Source of the DNA: Enterobacillus tribolii | GTDB lineage: Bacteria; Pseudomonadota; Gammaproteobacteria; Enterobacterales; Enterobacteriaceae | Direction of reading: 5' to 3' | Assembly (NCBI RefSeq): GCF_003363015.1 | Contig: NZ_QRAP01000001.1 | Coordinates: 791,162 to 855,161, forward strand | DNA: 64,000 nt | Notes under the pieces: model-generated | What the model was told of the DNA's origin: nothing | Seen by the model: only the letters and a program-made list of their open reading frames with translations | Database searches by the model: none | Program-made: the position numbers and the translations under genes | Part shown: piece after piece, positions 17,855 through 26,966 of the stretch | How positions within the stretch are numbered: position 1 is the first letter of the stretch | How the letters are laid out: every line of letters begins with the position of its first letter

Positions 17855-17980
17855 CGTGATGCTGCGCAGTCTACCCCGAATACTTGGATACCGCAACCGT
17901 ATGATTATTAATGCTTATAAGATATGCGATTACGGGGCTTAATCTAATAATCCGAAAGAAATTAAGTATCCTCTTATCCC

Positions 17981-18283
17981 TTACCGGGCCTGCGTTGCAG
18001 CCCCCCACTCACATTTATACCACTGCTTCTCCGTCCCGGAGATCGCGCCTTTCGTGGCGGGAAGCGGATCGGCCCGATCGTAGCCTTTCCCCTGGCAATA
18101 CAGCAGTGCATCCGCATCCATCGCTGCCCGCTCAACGGTCTTAATGTCATAACGGTATTGCACGGAGGCTGACTCCGCATCCACTTCCACACGGCTAAAC
18201 CCGCCCGGCGCTTTCGGCGCGCAGCCAGCCAGCAGCATAATCAGCGGAAGCACGCTTACCGCCCGACTCACAACAGCGTTCAT
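17981..18283 (-). CDS. Small lipoprotein of unknown function
   Basis: A 100-residue lipoprotein starting MNAVVSRAVSVLPL. The signal peptide ends in the lipobox LLAGC (Cys at about residue 20), so the mature protein is lipid-anchored in the envelope. The mature part has two further Cys residues (in LLYCQGKGYDRA and WYKCEWG) that could form a disulphide. AGGTGCGAG precedes the ATG; a longer in-frame extension upstream has no ribosome site. It resembles YecR-like small lipoproteins only in outline, so I give no name. Confidence 0.65.
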   Translation of the reverse strand: MNAVVSRAVSVLPLIMLLAGCAPKAPGGFSRVEVDAESASVQYRYDIKTVERAAMDADALLYCQGKGYDRADPLPATKGAISGTEKQWYKCEWGAATQAR

Positions 18284-18470
18284 AATTAACTCGCACCTGT
18301 TTATTTTTGCTAATAATATCAATAAAGACCACCGGGATGATGGGAATTCCGTGCGTTCCCCGCTGCCGCCGGCGATCTTTTCCGGCAATAGTGACGTGCG
18401 TCTCCTATCCGCCGGATACCCTATGGTACTTTGCTAACCGTTATTAACTGAATAGTATGGAGATGAGATT

Positions 18471-18962
18471 ATGGCAACTGCGAAGAAAGCCGCAAAAACC
18501 CAGATTGGCCTGGACAGTAAACAGTCCGCCAAGCTGGCGGAGGCCCTGAACGCGCTTCTGGCTAACTATCAGGTTCTGTACATGAACGTCCGCGGCTACC
18601 ACTGGAATATCACCGGCCCGCAGTTTTTTGAGTTGCACGTCAAATTCGAAGAAACGTATAACGATCTTCTGACCAAGGTTGATGAACTGGCGGAACGCGT
18701 TCTGACGCTGGGTTCACAGCCTACCCATGCCTTTAGCGCCTACCTGAAAGAGGCCGATATCAAAGAGCACGTCAACGCCACCGATGCCAAAAGCACGCTG
18801 ACGGGCCTGCTGGCCGGTTACGCCACCCTGCTGGTGCAGCAACGTAAAATTCTGGAGTTGGCCGGCGAAGCGGGCGACGAAGGGACAGCTTCTCTGATGA
18901 GCGATTACATCAAAGAGCAGGAAAAACAGGTGTGGATGCTCAACGCTTACCTGGGCAAGTAA
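18471..18962 (+). CDS. Dps-family DNA-protection/iron-storage protein
   Basis: A 163-residue ferritin-like protein of the Dps family. The intersubunit ferroxidase motif is clear: YHWNITGPQFFELHVKFEE at about residues 43-61, followed by YNDLLTKVDELAERVLTLG. The Lys/Ala-rich start (MATAKKAAKTQ) may touch DNA. Dps proteins form 12-subunit shells that oxidise iron with peroxide. The sequence is closer to the MrgA-like bacterial group than to classical E. coli Dps, so it may be a second paralogue; I leave the symbol blank. The ATG follows TGGAGATGAG, and a strong terminator ends the gene. Confidence 0.88.
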   Translation: MATAKKAAKTQIGLDSKQSAKLAEALNALLANYQVLYMNVRGYHWNITGPQFFELHVKFEETYNDLLTKVDELAERVLTLGSQPTHAFSAYLKEADIKEHVNATDAKSTLTGLLAGYATLLVQQRKILELAGEAGDEGTASLMSDYIKEQEKQVWMLNAYLGK

Positions 18963-18973
18963 TTATGCATTGG

Positions 18974-19006
18974 CCCGCTCCCGCATCAGCGCAGAGCGGG
19001 TTTTTT
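18974..19006 (+). terminator. Terminator of the Dps-family gene
   Basis: CCCGCTC pairs with GAGCGGG around a 13-base loop, followed by six T residues. The T tract touches the stop codon of the convergent yciY. Confidence 0.82.
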
Positions 19007-19182
19007 CACCATTTGTATGCAACGGAATACAGCAAAGAGCGATGATGCTGCGCTTTGTGTAACCGACGAATACAATAGATATGGCGATTCCGCCGGGACT
19101 GGCCTTCCAGCCAGCTGATACGGCGGCGGTGTACCTGACGCAACATCCTCCAGCGTCCTACTTCATTTCTGCTACGGCGCAT
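19006..19182 (-). CDS. yciY: Small basic protein YciY
   Basis: A 58-residue, very Arg/His-rich protein starting MRRSRNEVGRWRMLRQ and containing SWLEGQSRRN and HIYCIRR. These features line up with E. coli YciY (57 residues), the small gene next to clsA. The ATG has an excellent GGAGGT ribosome site 8 bases ahead, and the frame runs cleanly to TGA at 19006-19008. It is divergent from clsA, with 200 bases between. Function is unknown; its charge suggests nucleic-acid or membrane-phospholipid contact. The overlapping plus-strand frame is its shadow. Confidence 0.82.
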   Translation of the reverse strand: MRRSRNEVGRWRMLRQVHRRRISWLEGQSRRNRHIYCIRRLHKAQHHRSLLYSVAYKW

Positions 19183-19382
19183 AATGACTTACCTCCGGGA
19201 GTGCGGCGGCATTATATACCCTTTGCCAAACGAGTTGCAGCGTTCTCTGCGTCTGAAACCGCGCTTGCGCCCGCCATCATGCTGATAAAATTTACTTTTC
19301 CGTATCAATAAGGTTTCACCTTTGCTAATTCTGTGCGTAAACTCACTCAGAGACAGTTCTGCGAACAGGAATTTTCGCATTT

Positions 19383-20843
19383 ATGACGACGTTCTATACC
19401 GTGCTCAGTTGGCTGGTTATTTTCGGTTACTGGTTACTGATCGCCAGCGTGACCCTGCGCATCCTGATGAAACGCCGCGCCGTGCCCTCCGCCATGGCCT
19501 GGCTGTTGATCATTTATATCCTGCCCCTGGTGGGGATCATCGCTTACCTTTCCTTCGGCGAGCTGCATCTGGGCAAACGCCGGGCGGAACGGGCCAAGGC
19601 GATGTGGCCCTCAACGGCGCGCTGGCTGGCCGACCTGAAAGGCTGTGACCACATTTTCGCCGACACCACCAGCGAAGTGGCCGCGCCGCTGTTCCAGCTG
19701 TGTGAACGCCGCCAGGGGATCGCCGGGGTGAAGGGAAATCAGATCCAACTGCTGACCACCACTGAAGACACCATGAAGGCGATGATTCGTGACATTGAAC
19801 TGGCACGCAATAACGTCGAGATGGTGTTCTATATCTGGCAGCCCGGCGGCCTGGCCGACCAGGTGGCGGAATCGCTGATGGCCGCGGCGCGGCGCGGCGT
19901 TCACTGCCGCCTGATGCTGGATTCTGCCGGCAGCCTGGCCTTTTTCCGCAGCCCCTACCCGGCGATGATGCGCAACGCCGGCGTGGAAGTCGTGGAGGCG
20001 CTGAAGGTCAACCTGTTCCGTGTTTTCCTGCGCCGCATGGATCTGCGCCAGCACCGTAAGGTTGTGCTGATCGATAACTTTATCGCCTATACCGGCAGTA
20101 TGAACATGGTTGACCCGCGCTTCTTCAAGCAGAACGCTGGCGTGGGCCAATGGATTGACGTTATGGCGCGCATGGAAGGGCCGGTCGCCACGACGATGGG
20201 CGTTATTTACTCCTGCGACTGGGAGATCGAAACCGGCAAGCGTATTCTGCCGCCGGCGCCGGAGTGCAGCGTGCTGCCCTTCGAGCAGGAGTCAGGCCAT
20301 ATTATTCAGGTTATTGCCTCTGGCCCCGGTTTCCCTGAGGAGATGATCCACCAGGCGCTGCTGACCGCGATCTATGCTGCCCGTCACCAACTGGTGATGA
20401 CCACGCCTTACTTCGTGCCCAGCGATGACCTGCTGCATGCGATTTGCACCGCCGCACTGCGCGGCGTGGACGTCTCCATCATCGTACCGATGAAAAACGA
20501 CTCGATGATGGTCGGCTGGGCCAGTCGTTCCTTCTTCGCCGAATTGCTGGAAGCAGGCGTGAAAGTTTATCAGTTCGAAGGCGGCCTGCTGCATACCAAG
20601 AGCGTACTGGTTGACGGCCAGCTCAGCCTGGTCGGCACCGTTAATCTGGATATGCGCAGCCTGTGGCTCAATTTCGAGATCACATTGGTGATCGACGACG
20701 ACGGATTCGGGACCGATCTGGCCTGCGTGCAGGATGACTACATCGCCCGTTCTACCCTGTTGGATCAAGAAAAATGGCTTCAACGCCCGCTTTGGCAGCG
20801 AATCGTTGAGCGTCTGTTTTACTTTTTCAGCCCGTTACTGTAA
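19383..20843 (+). CDS. clsA: Cardiolipin synthase A
   Basis: A 486-residue inner-membrane phospholipase-D-family enzyme that condenses two phosphatidylglycerol molecules to cardiolipin and glycerol. Two N-terminal membrane helices (about residues 5-60) precede two HKD motifs: [10 protein letters not shown], near residue 222, and [11 protein letters not shown], near residue 401, each followed by Gly-Ser/Gly-Thr and Asn. Length equals E. coli ClsA (486). The ATG follows AGGAATTTTCGCATTT. It is followed by yciU, as in E. coli. Confidence 0.96.
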   Translation: MTTFYTVLSWLVIFGYWLLIASVTLRILMKRRAVPSAMAWLLIIYILPLVGIIAYLSFGELHLGKRRAERAKAMWPSTARWLADLKGCDHIFADTTSEVAAPLFQLCERRQGIAGVKGNQIQLLTTTEDTMKAMIRDIELARNNVEMVFYIWQPGGLADQVAESLMAAARRGVHCRLMLDSAGSLAFFRSPYPAMMRNAGVEVVEALKVNLFRVFLRRMDLRQHRKVVLIDNFIAYTGSMNMVDPRFFKQNAGVGQWIDVMARMEGPVATTMGVIYSCDWEIETGKRILPPAPECSVLPFEQESGHIIQVIASGPGFPEEMIHQALLTAIYAARHQLVMTTPYFVPSDDLLHAICTAALRGVDVSIIVPMKNDSMMVGWASRSFFAELLEAGVKVYQFEGGLLHTKSVLVDGQLSLVGTVNLDMRSLWLNFEITLVIDDDGFGTDLACVQDDYIARSTLLDQEKWLQRPLWQRIVERLFYFFSPLL

Positions 20844-20886
20844 AAGCATGCCATTGCCTTTATTTCATTGCATCAGGATATAAGTT

Positions 20887-21210
20887 ATGGATTTAAATAA
20901 CCGCCTCACCGAAGACGAAACGCTGGAACAGGCGTACGACATATTTTTAGAGCTGGCGGCCGACAACCTGGATCCTGCTGATACCATTCTGTTCAACCTT
21001 CAGTTTGAAGAACGCGGCGCCGCGGAATTATTCGATCCCGCAGAAGATTGGGAAGAGCACGTCGATTTCGATCTGAATCCTGATTTTTATGCTGAAGTGG
21101 TTATCGGTCTGACCGACGGCGAGTCGGATGATATTACCGATATTTTCGCCCGGGTGCTGATCTGCCGCGAGAAAGATCACAAGCAGTGCCATATTTTGTG
21201 GAAAGAATGA
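20887..21210 (+). CDS. yciU: YciU, HI1450-family dsDNA-mimic protein
   Basis: A 107-residue, extremely acidic protein (many Asp and Glu, for example [18 protein letters not shown]) of the DUF440/HI1450 family. The charge pattern imitates the DNA backbone, and family members are proposed to bind DNA-binding proteins such as HU. The ATG follows ATCAGGATATAAGTT. It lies 43 bases after clsA, likely on the same transcript, and ends at a strong bidirectional terminator. Confidence 0.93.
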   Translation: MDLNNRLTEDETLEQAYDIFLELAADNLDPADTILFNLQFEERGAAELFDPAEDWEEHVDFDLNPDFYAEVVIGLTDGESDDITDIFARVLICREKDHKQCHILWKE

Positions 21211-21261
21211 TCTGAAGGCCGCGATTTCCGCCCTTCTCTTTTAACGATTCCCACCAGTAAA

Positions 21262-21300
21262 AAGCCCCGGACGCCAGTATGGCGTCCGGGGCTTGTTTCT
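21262..21300. terminator. Bidirectional terminator between yciU and oppF
   Basis: A perfect 14-base-pair stem (AAGCCCCGGACGCC with its complement) around AGTAT, with T-rich sequence on both exits. It separates convergent yciU and the opp operon. Confidence 0.88.
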
Positions 21301-21313
21301 TTCTGACCCAGAA

Positions 21314-22318
21314 TTACAGCGGATCGACCTTCAGGCAGGAAACCGCGTGTTTAAAGCTTCCTTCCAGCAACGGACGGGTTTTGGCGCACTCTGGCCCGGC
21401 GATCGGGCAGCGGGTACGAAATACGCAGCCCGACGGCGGGTTTATCGGCGACGGTAAATCCCCCTCCAGCAGTTGGATGGTTTTGTTCTTCTCTTTATCC
21501 GGATCGGGGATCGGCACAGCAGACATCAGCGCTTTGGTATAAGGATGCTGCGGATTGTGGTACACCTCGCTATAGGTGCCCAGCTCCACGGCATGACCCA
21601 GGTACATCACCAGTACACGGTCGGAGATGTGTTTGACCACCGCCAGATCGTGCGCGATAAAAATCAGCGACAATCCCATTTCGCGCTGTAGCTGCTGGAG
21701 CAGGTTAACCACCTGCGCCTGAATCGACACGTCGAGCGCAGAAACCGGCTCATCGCAGATTACCAGCTTAGGCTCAAGGATCAGCGCACGGGCGATGCCG
21801 ATACGCTGGCACTGGCCGCCGGAAAACTCATGAGGATAACGGTTAATCAGGTTAGGCAGCAGCCCGACCTTCATCATCATCGCTTTTACCCGGTCTTTCA
21901 CTTCCTGGCGCGGCATTTTGGGATAATAGGTTTTCAGCGGTTCTGCGATGATTTCACCGATGTTCATGCGCGGGTTCAGCGATGCCAGCGGGTCCTGGAA
22001 AATCATCTGAATATCGTTGCGTACCGCGTGCCACTGCTTCTCATTCATCCCCAGCAGATCGTTACCCAGCCAGGCTACCCGGCCGGACGTTGCCTTCACC
22101 AGCCCGATAATCGCTCTGGCAAAGGTGGATTTACCACAGCCGGATTCCCCCACTACGCCCAGCGTTTCACCTTCAAACAAGCGCAGGGTAACGCCGTCAA
22201 CGGCCTTCAGGGTTTTAGCCGGACGCCAAAACCACTCTTTCTCATCTTTAATCTCGAAGTGCACTTTCAGATCGGCCACTTCGAGCAGGACTTTTTTCTC
22301 TTCGCTCACCGCGCTCAT
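21314..22318 (-). CDS. oppF: Oligopeptide ABC transporter ATPase OppF
   Basis: A 334-residue ATPase of the oligopeptide importer, on the cytoplasmic face. It has Walker [10 protein letters not shown], the signature [14 protein letters not shown], Walker [13 protein letters not shown] and the C-terminal oligopeptide extension with the cysteine cluster [14 protein letters not shown] that may bind an iron-sulphur cluster. I chose ATG 22318 (MSAVSEEKK), which overlaps the oppD stop by 4 bases (ATGA); the longer frame upstream is inside oppD. It is the last gene of the opp operon. Confidence 0.96.
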   Translation of the reverse strand: MSAVSEEKKVLLEVADLKVHFEIKDEKEWFWRPAKTLKAVDGVTLRLFEGETLGVVGESGCGKSTFARAIIGLVKATSGRVAWLGNDLLGMNEKQWHAVRNDIQMIFQDPLASLNPRMNIGEIIAEPLKTYYPKMPRQEVKDRVKAMMMKVGLLPNLINRYPHEFSGGQCQRIGIARALILEPKLVICDEPVSALDVSIQAQVVNLLQQLQREMGLSLIFIAHDLAVVKHISDRVLVMYLGHAVELGTYSEVYHNPQHPYTKALMSAVPIPDPDKEKNKTIQLLEGDLPSPINPPSGCVFRTRCPIAGPECAKTRPLLEGSFKHAVSCLKVDPL

Positions 22319-23307
22319 ACCAATTCCTCCACGGCCCGGAAACATGCGCGCAAGCGTCCTTCGCCAAAAGGCGCCAGCGGCGGCATTGATGCACAACGCT
22401 CCTGTGCGTAAGGGCAACGGGGCTGAAACGGACACCCCTTCGGCAGGCGCAGCAGGTTCGGCGGGTTGCCGGGGATGGTAATCAGGGATTCATCCTCGCC
22501 GTCCAGTCGCGGCACCGCGCTGAGCAGGCCGATGGAGTACGGGTGGCTGGGGTGGTAAAACACGTCGCGCGCGGTGCCGTATTCCATGGTCCGACCGGCA
22601 TACATCACCAGCACACGATCGCAGATCCCGGCCACGACGCCCAGGTCATGGGTAATCATAATGATGGCCGTGTTGAACTCGCTTTTCAGCTCGTTGAGCA
22701 ACGTCATGATCTGCGCCTGCACCGTCACGTCCAGCGCCGTCGTCGGCTCATCCGCAATCAGCAGTTTCGGACGACACAGCAGCGCCATGGCGATCATCAC
22801 GCGCTGACGCATCCCGCCGGAAAATTCGTGCGGATACATGCGCATTCTCTTGCGCGCCTCCGGCATTTTTACCGCATCCAGCATGCGCACCGATTCTTCA
22901 AACGCCTCGGCTTTATTCATGCGCTTATGCTGAATGAGCACCTCCATCAGCTGTTCGCCCACGCGCATATAGGGGTTCAGCGATGTCATCGGGTCCTGAA
23001 AGATCATGGCGATCTCTTCCGCCCGCAGCTTGTTTAACTGGGCTTCCGGCAGGTTCAGGATTTCGCGCCCGTTAAACATCGCCGAACCGCCGATGCGGCC
23101 ATTGCTGGCCAGCAACCCCATCAGCGCAAACGCCGTCTGGGATTTTCCGGAGCCGGATTCACCGACGATGCCCAGCGTTTCTCCCGCGTTCAGGGAAAAG
23201 TTAAGATCGTTCACCGCGGTGACGTCGCCGTCCGGCGTGGAGAACGTGACGCGCAAATCATTAACCGTCAGCAATTGCTGGTCCGTACCCTGTTTTTCCG
23301 TTGTCAT
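22315..23307 (-). CDS. oppD: Oligopeptide ABC transporter ATPase OppD
   Basis: A 330-residue ATPase pairing with OppF. Walker [10 protein letters not shown], signature [14 protein letters not shown], Walker [13 protein letters not shown] and the C-terminal [14 protein letters not shown] cluster are visible. It starts [11 protein letters not shown], a little shorter at the N-terminus than E. coli OppD (337). The ATG has GGAGCC ahead and lies 13 bases after oppC. The overlap with oppF suggests that the two ATPases are made in equal amount. Confidence 0.96.
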   Translation of the reverse strand: MTTEKQGTDQQLLTVNDLRVTFSTPDGDVTAVNDLNFSLNAGETLGIVGESGSGKSQTAFALMGLLASNGRIGGSAMFNGREILNLPEAQLNKLRAEEIAMIFQDPMTSLNPYMRVGEQLMEVLIQHKRMNKAEAFEESVRMLDAVKMPEARKRMRMYPHEFSGGMRQRVMIAMALLCRPKLLIADEPTTALDVTVQAQIMTLLNELKSEFNTAIIMITHDLGVVAGICDRVLVMYAGRTMEYGTARDVFYHPSHPYSIGLLSAVPRLDGEDESLITIPGNPPNLLRLPKGCPFQPRCPYAQERCASMPPLAPFGEGRLRACFRAVEELV

Positions 23308-23320
23308 AGCGTACGGCTCC

Positions 23321-24229
23321 TTAACGATCTTTCGGGTCGAGGGCATCACGCAGGCCATCGCCGATAAAGTTGAAACAGAACAGCGTTACCACCAGGAATA
23401 CGGCAGGAAACAGCAGCAGCCAGGGCGAAACTTCCATCGAGTTCGCGCCGTCATTCAGCAACGCGCCCCAGCTGCTCAGCGGCTCCTGCGTACCCAACCC
23501 GAGGAAGCTGAGGAAGGATTCGAACAGGATCATGCTCGGCACCAGCAGCGAGGCATAGACGACCACGACGCCCAGTACGTTGGGCACGATATGGCGTGTG
23601 ACGATCTTGCGGGTCGAAACGCCGCACACCAGCGCCGCTTCGATAAACTCCTTACGCTTCAGACTCAGGGTCTGGCCGCGCACGATACGCGCCATATCCA
23701 GCCACGACACCATGCCGATAGCGACAAAGATCAGCAAAATATTCTGCCCGAAGAAGGTAACCAGCAGGATCACGAAGAACATAAACGGGAAGGAGTTAAG
23801 AATTTCCAGCAGGCGCATCATTACCGAGTCAACTTTACCGCCCAGGTAGCCAGCCGCAGAACCGTACAGCGTACCGACCACCACCGCTACCAGCGCGGCG
23901 GCGATACCGACCATCAGCGAGATCCGCCCGCCAATGGCGACGCGCACCAGCAGGTCGCGTCCGGAGGAGTCGGTGCCGAAATAGTGGCCTGTTTCCGTCT
24001 CCGGCGCGGCGGACATCATGCCCCAGTCCGTGTCGTCATAGGCAAACGGCGACAGCATCGGCGCAAAAATCACAAACAGCGCAATAAAAAACAGAATCGC
24101 CAGGCTGACCAACGCCGCGCGGTTATGCATAAAACGCCGGCGCGCATCCTGCCACAGGCTGCGTCCTTCAATTTCCAGTTGTTCGCTGAAATTCTCCAGC
24201 GCTTCACCGTTCTTTTTATTGAGTAGCAT
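23321..24229 (-). CDS. oppC: Oligopeptide ABC transporter permease OppC
   Basis: A 302-residue inner-membrane permease, the same length as E. coli OppC and very similar throughout, including the N-terminal [16 protein letters not shown], the long periplasmic [12 protein letters not shown] region and the EAA-loop segment [17 protein letters not shown]. Six hydrophobic segments are apparent. The upstream extension of the frame (TTG start) overlaps oppB and was rejected. It forms the membrane channel with OppB. Confidence 0.96.
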   Translation of the reverse strand: MLLNKKNGEALENFSEQLEIEGRSLWQDARRRFMHNRAALVSLAILFFIALFVIFAPMLSPFAYDDTDWGMMSAAPETETGHYFGTDSSGRDLLVRVAIGGRISLMVGIAAALVAVVVGTLYGSAAGYLGGKVDSVMMRLLEILNSFPFMFFVILLVTFFGQNILLIFVAIGMVSWLDMARIVRGQTLSLKRKEFIEAALVCGVSTRKIVTRHIVPNVLGVVVVYASLLVPSMILFESFLSFLGLGTQEPLSSWGALLNDGANSMEVSPWLLLFPAVFLVVTLFCFNFIGDGLRDALDPKDR

Positions 24230-24239
24230 CAGCGGCCCC

Positions 24240-25160
24240 TTAATAACGAATCTTGGGATCGATGACGGCATACAGCACATCGACGACCGCGTTGAATACA
24301 ATGGTTAACGCCCCGACCAGGATCGTCAGGCTCAGCACCAGTGAGTAATCACGGTTCAGTGCGCCGTTGACGAACAGTTGGCCGATACCCGGCAACCCGT
24401 AGATCGTTTCAATCACCATGGAACCGGTAATAATGCCGACAAACGCCGGTCCCATATAGGAAAGCACCGGCAGCAACGCAGGTTTGAGCGCATGCCTGAA
24501 AATAATCCGGCGCAGCGGCAGCCCTTTGGCGCGGGCGGTACGAATAAAGTTCGAGTGCAGCACTTCAATCATCGAGCCACGCGTAATACGCGAAATACTG
24601 GCGATATAAGCCAGCGACAACGCCACCATCGGCAGAATCATAAATTTAAGCGCCCCGCCGTTCCAGCCGCCGCCCGGCAGCCATTTCAGCGTGATGGCGA
24701 AGATCAGCACCAACAATGGCGCCACAACGAAGCTCGGGATAACCACCCCCGTCATCGCCAGCCCCATCACCGTATAATCCCATTTGGTATTTTGATTAAG
24801 CGCGGCGATAACGCCGGCGCTAACGCCCAGCACCACCGCTAATGCAAAAGCGGCGAAGCCCAGTTTGGCGGAAACCGGAAACGAGGCGCTGACCAGATCG
24901 TTGACCGAATAATCTTTGTATTTAAATGATGGCCCGAAGTCGCCGTGTGCCAGTTGGCCTAAGTAGTTGAAATACTGCTTCCAGATCGGATCGTTGAGAT
25001 GGTATTTCGCTTCAATGTTCGCCAGCACTTCCGGCGGCAGCGTACGTTCACCCGTGAACGGACTGCCCGGAGCCAGACGCATCATGAAAAAAGAAATGGT
25101 TATCAGGATAAATAGTGTCGGTATCGCTTCCAGTAAGCGCCGAAAAATAAATTTAAGCAT
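24240..25160 (-). CDS. oppB: Oligopeptide ABC transporter permease OppB
   Basis: A 306-residue inner-membrane permease (E. coli OppB has 306). The N-terminal helix MLKFIFRRLLEAIPTLF, the FGPSFKYKDYSVNDLV periplasmic segment and the EAA loop YARAKGL-like RTARAKGLPLRRIIFRH are present. It lies 77 bases after oppA with a hairpin between, and 10 bases before oppC. The hairpin would let the cell make more binding protein than permease. Confidence 0.96.
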   Translation of the reverse strand: MLKFIFRRLLEAIPTLFILITISFFMMRLAPGSPFTGERTLPPEVLANIEAKYHLNDPIWKQYFNYLGQLAHGDFGPSFKYKDYSVNDLVSASFPVSAKLGFAAFALAVVLGVSAGVIAALNQNTKWDYTVMGLAMTGVVIPSFVVAPLLVLIFAITLKWLPGGGWNGGALKFMILPMVALSLAYIASISRITRGSMIEVLHSNFIRTARAKGLPLRRIIFRHALKPALLPVLSYMGPAFVGIITGSMVIETIYGLPGIGQLFVNGALNRDYSLVLSLTILVGALTIVFNAVVDVLYAVIDPKIRY

Positions 25161-25207
25161 GCCCTAGCCCTGCCTCTCAGCCCGCCGGCTGATTATATTT
25201 CTGAATA

Positions 25208-25227
25208 GCGGCCGCTTATGCGGCCGC
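25208..25227 (-). terminator. Hairpin between oppA and oppB
   Basis: GCGGCCGC, TTAT, GCGGCCGC: a perfect 8-base-pair GC-only stem placed just after the oppA stop. No T tract follows on the minus strand, so it probably protects oppA mRNA or only partly stops transcription. Confidence 0.6.
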
Positions 25228-25237
25228 CGCTACAGCA

Positions 25238-26860
25238 TCAGTGTTTTATGATGTACAGGTTTTTGCTGTACATGTAGTCCAGCGGATCTTTACCGGTATA
25301 ACCCCCGACGTAAGGTTTCACCAGACGGGCGTTTACGTAGTAATAGACGGGGGCAACGGCAGAGTCTTTATCCAACTGCTTCTCAGCTTCCTGATAAGCA
25401 TCGCCGCGCGCATCTTTGCTCGGCGCTTTCAGCGCATCGGCCATCAGCTTGTCGAAAGCGGCGCTCTTGTAGTGGACGGTGTTGTTGCTGCTGTCGGATA
25501 ACAGCATGTTGAGGAACGAGCTGGGTTCGTTGTAGTCGGCGCACCAGGCTGCGCGGGCAACGTCATAATTCCCCTGGTGACGGCTGTCGAGGAAGGTTTT
25601 CCATTCCTGGTTTTCCAGCTGAACGTTGACGCCCAGGTTCTTTTTCCAGATCGAGGAAGCCGCAATCGCCAGCTTCTTGTGCAGATCGGACGTGTTATAC
25701 AGCAGCTTGAAGGTCAGCGGTTTTTCCGCGGTATAGCCGGCTTCGGCCAGCAGCTTTTTCGCTTCTTCGTTACGTTTTTCCTGCGTCCAGCCAAACCATT
25801 CCGGCTCAGCTAGTTTCATGCCGTCGGTATACGGCGGGGTAAAGCTGTAAGCCGGCAGGTCGCCCTGGTTTTTCACTTTATTGACGATAATGTCGCGATC
25901 CAGGCCCAGCTTCAGCGCTTCACGTACGCGAACGTCGTTAAACGGCGGCTTCTGGTTGTTGATTTCGTAGTAATAAGTACACAGATAGGGGTCAACATGA
26001 ACTTCCGCCGGGATCTCTTTTTTCAGTTTTTGGAATAGCTCGATCGGCATGTTGTTGTAGGTAACGTCGATTTCACCTGAGCGGTAACGGTTGACGTCGG
26101 TAACTTCGGAAGCGATAGGCAGGAACGTGACTTTATTAATGACCGTTTTGTCGTTGTCCCAGTATTCCGGGTTGCGCTCAAGAACGATACGCTCGTTAAC
26201 CACCCAGTCTTTCAGTTTATATGCGCCATTGCTGACGTAGTTCTGCGGCAGGGTCCATTTTTCGCCATATTTTTCCACCGCTTCTTTATTTACCGGCTTC
26301 ATGGCGTAGTGGCCCGTCATTTCCACCAGATAAGGCACCGGCTCAGAAAGCGTGACCTGGAACGTTTTATCATCCAGCGCTTTTACGCCCAGCGTGGATT
26401 TGTCTTTTTTCCCGGCGATAACGTCATCAATATTTTCAACATGCGCGTATTGCAGGTAGCTGGAATAAGGGGATGCGGTTTTCGGATCGGCAATGCGCTG
26501 CCAGGCATAAACGAAATCTTCTGCGGTGACCGGCTGACCGTTGGACCATTTGGCATTTTTGCGGATATGGAATGTCCAGACTTTAAAATCTTTATTTTCC
26601 CAGCTTTCCGCAGCGGCAGGGATCGTCTTCCCGTTCAGGTCATGCTGCGTCAGCCCTTCAATCAAATCGTTGGTGACGTTATTTTCCGGTACGCCTTCGA
26701 TTTTATGCGGGTCCAGGGACTGGACTTCAGAACCGTTGTTTCTCACAACTTCCTGTTTATCCGCCAGTTGAACACCAGCGGGCACGACCGCTGCCTGTGC
26801 CACGCCGACGGCGCTCATTACAGCAATTGCCAGTAGACTTTTTTTAATCTGCTTACTCAT
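25238..26860 (-). CDS. oppA: Periplasmic oligopeptide-binding protein OppA
   Basis: A 540-residue periplasmic binding protein (E. coli OppA has 543). The signal peptide is residues 1-24 (MSKQIKKSLLAIAVMSAVGV to AQA). The mature protein starts AVVPAGVQLADKQE and shows the family segments NNGSEVQSLDPHKIEGVPE and LGVNVQLENQEWKTFLDSR; Cys in YLCTYYYEIN and in RAAWCADYNEP correspond to the known disulphide. It binds di- to pentapeptides with little side-chain choice. ATG 26860 has GAGGGGAGTG ahead. It is followed by oppBCDF and preceded by a paralogue. Confidence 0.95.
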   Translation of the reverse strand: MSKQIKKSLLAIAVMSAVGVAQAAVVPAGVQLADKQEVVRNNGSEVQSLDPHKIEGVPENNVTNDLIEGLTQHDLNGKTIPAAAESWENKDFKVWTFHIRKNAKWSNGQPVTAEDFVYAWQRIADPKTASPYSSYLQYAHVENIDDVIAGKKDKSTLGVKALDDKTFQVTLSEPVPYLVEMTGHYAMKPVNKEAVEKYGEKWTLPQNYVSNGAYKLKDWVVNERIVLERNPEYWDNDKTVINKVTFLPIASEVTDVNRYRSGEIDVTYNNMPIELFQKLKKEIPAEVHVDPYLCTYYYEINNQKPPFNDVRVREALKLGLDRDIIVNKVKNQGDLPAYSFTPPYTDGMKLAEPEWFGWTQEKRNEEAKKLLAEAGYTAEKPLTFKLLYNTSDLHKKLAIAASSIWKKNLGVNVQLENQEWKTFLDSRHQGNYDVARAAWCADYNEPSSFLNMLLSDSSNNTVHYKSAAFDKLMADALKAPSKDARGDAYQEAEKQLDKDSAVAPVYYYVNARLVKPYVGGYTGKDPLDYMYSKNLYIIKH

Positions 26861-26934
26861 CTTATATTCACTCCCCTCTTTAATAATACCCATCCGGGCA
26901 TGCCAACCCTCAGAGAACTTTCCGCACCGGGCGG

Positions 26935-26959
26935 AAAAATTCAGAAGCGCGGAGCTTCT
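26935..26959 (-). terminator. Terminator between the two oppA genes
   Basis: On the minus strand AGAAGC pairs with GCTTCT, followed by GAATTTTT; a second small hairpin, TTTCCGC/GCGGAAA, follows at once. It separates the upstream paralogue from oppABCDF, so oppA probably has a promoter of its own or relies on read-through. Confidence 0.6.
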
Positions 26960-26966
26960 TAAGAAA

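Noticed and set aside
19081-19311. A 76-residue plus-strand frame ahead of clsA
   Set aside because: It lies opposite yciY, which has the better ribosome site and recognisable likeness, and has no ribosome site itself.
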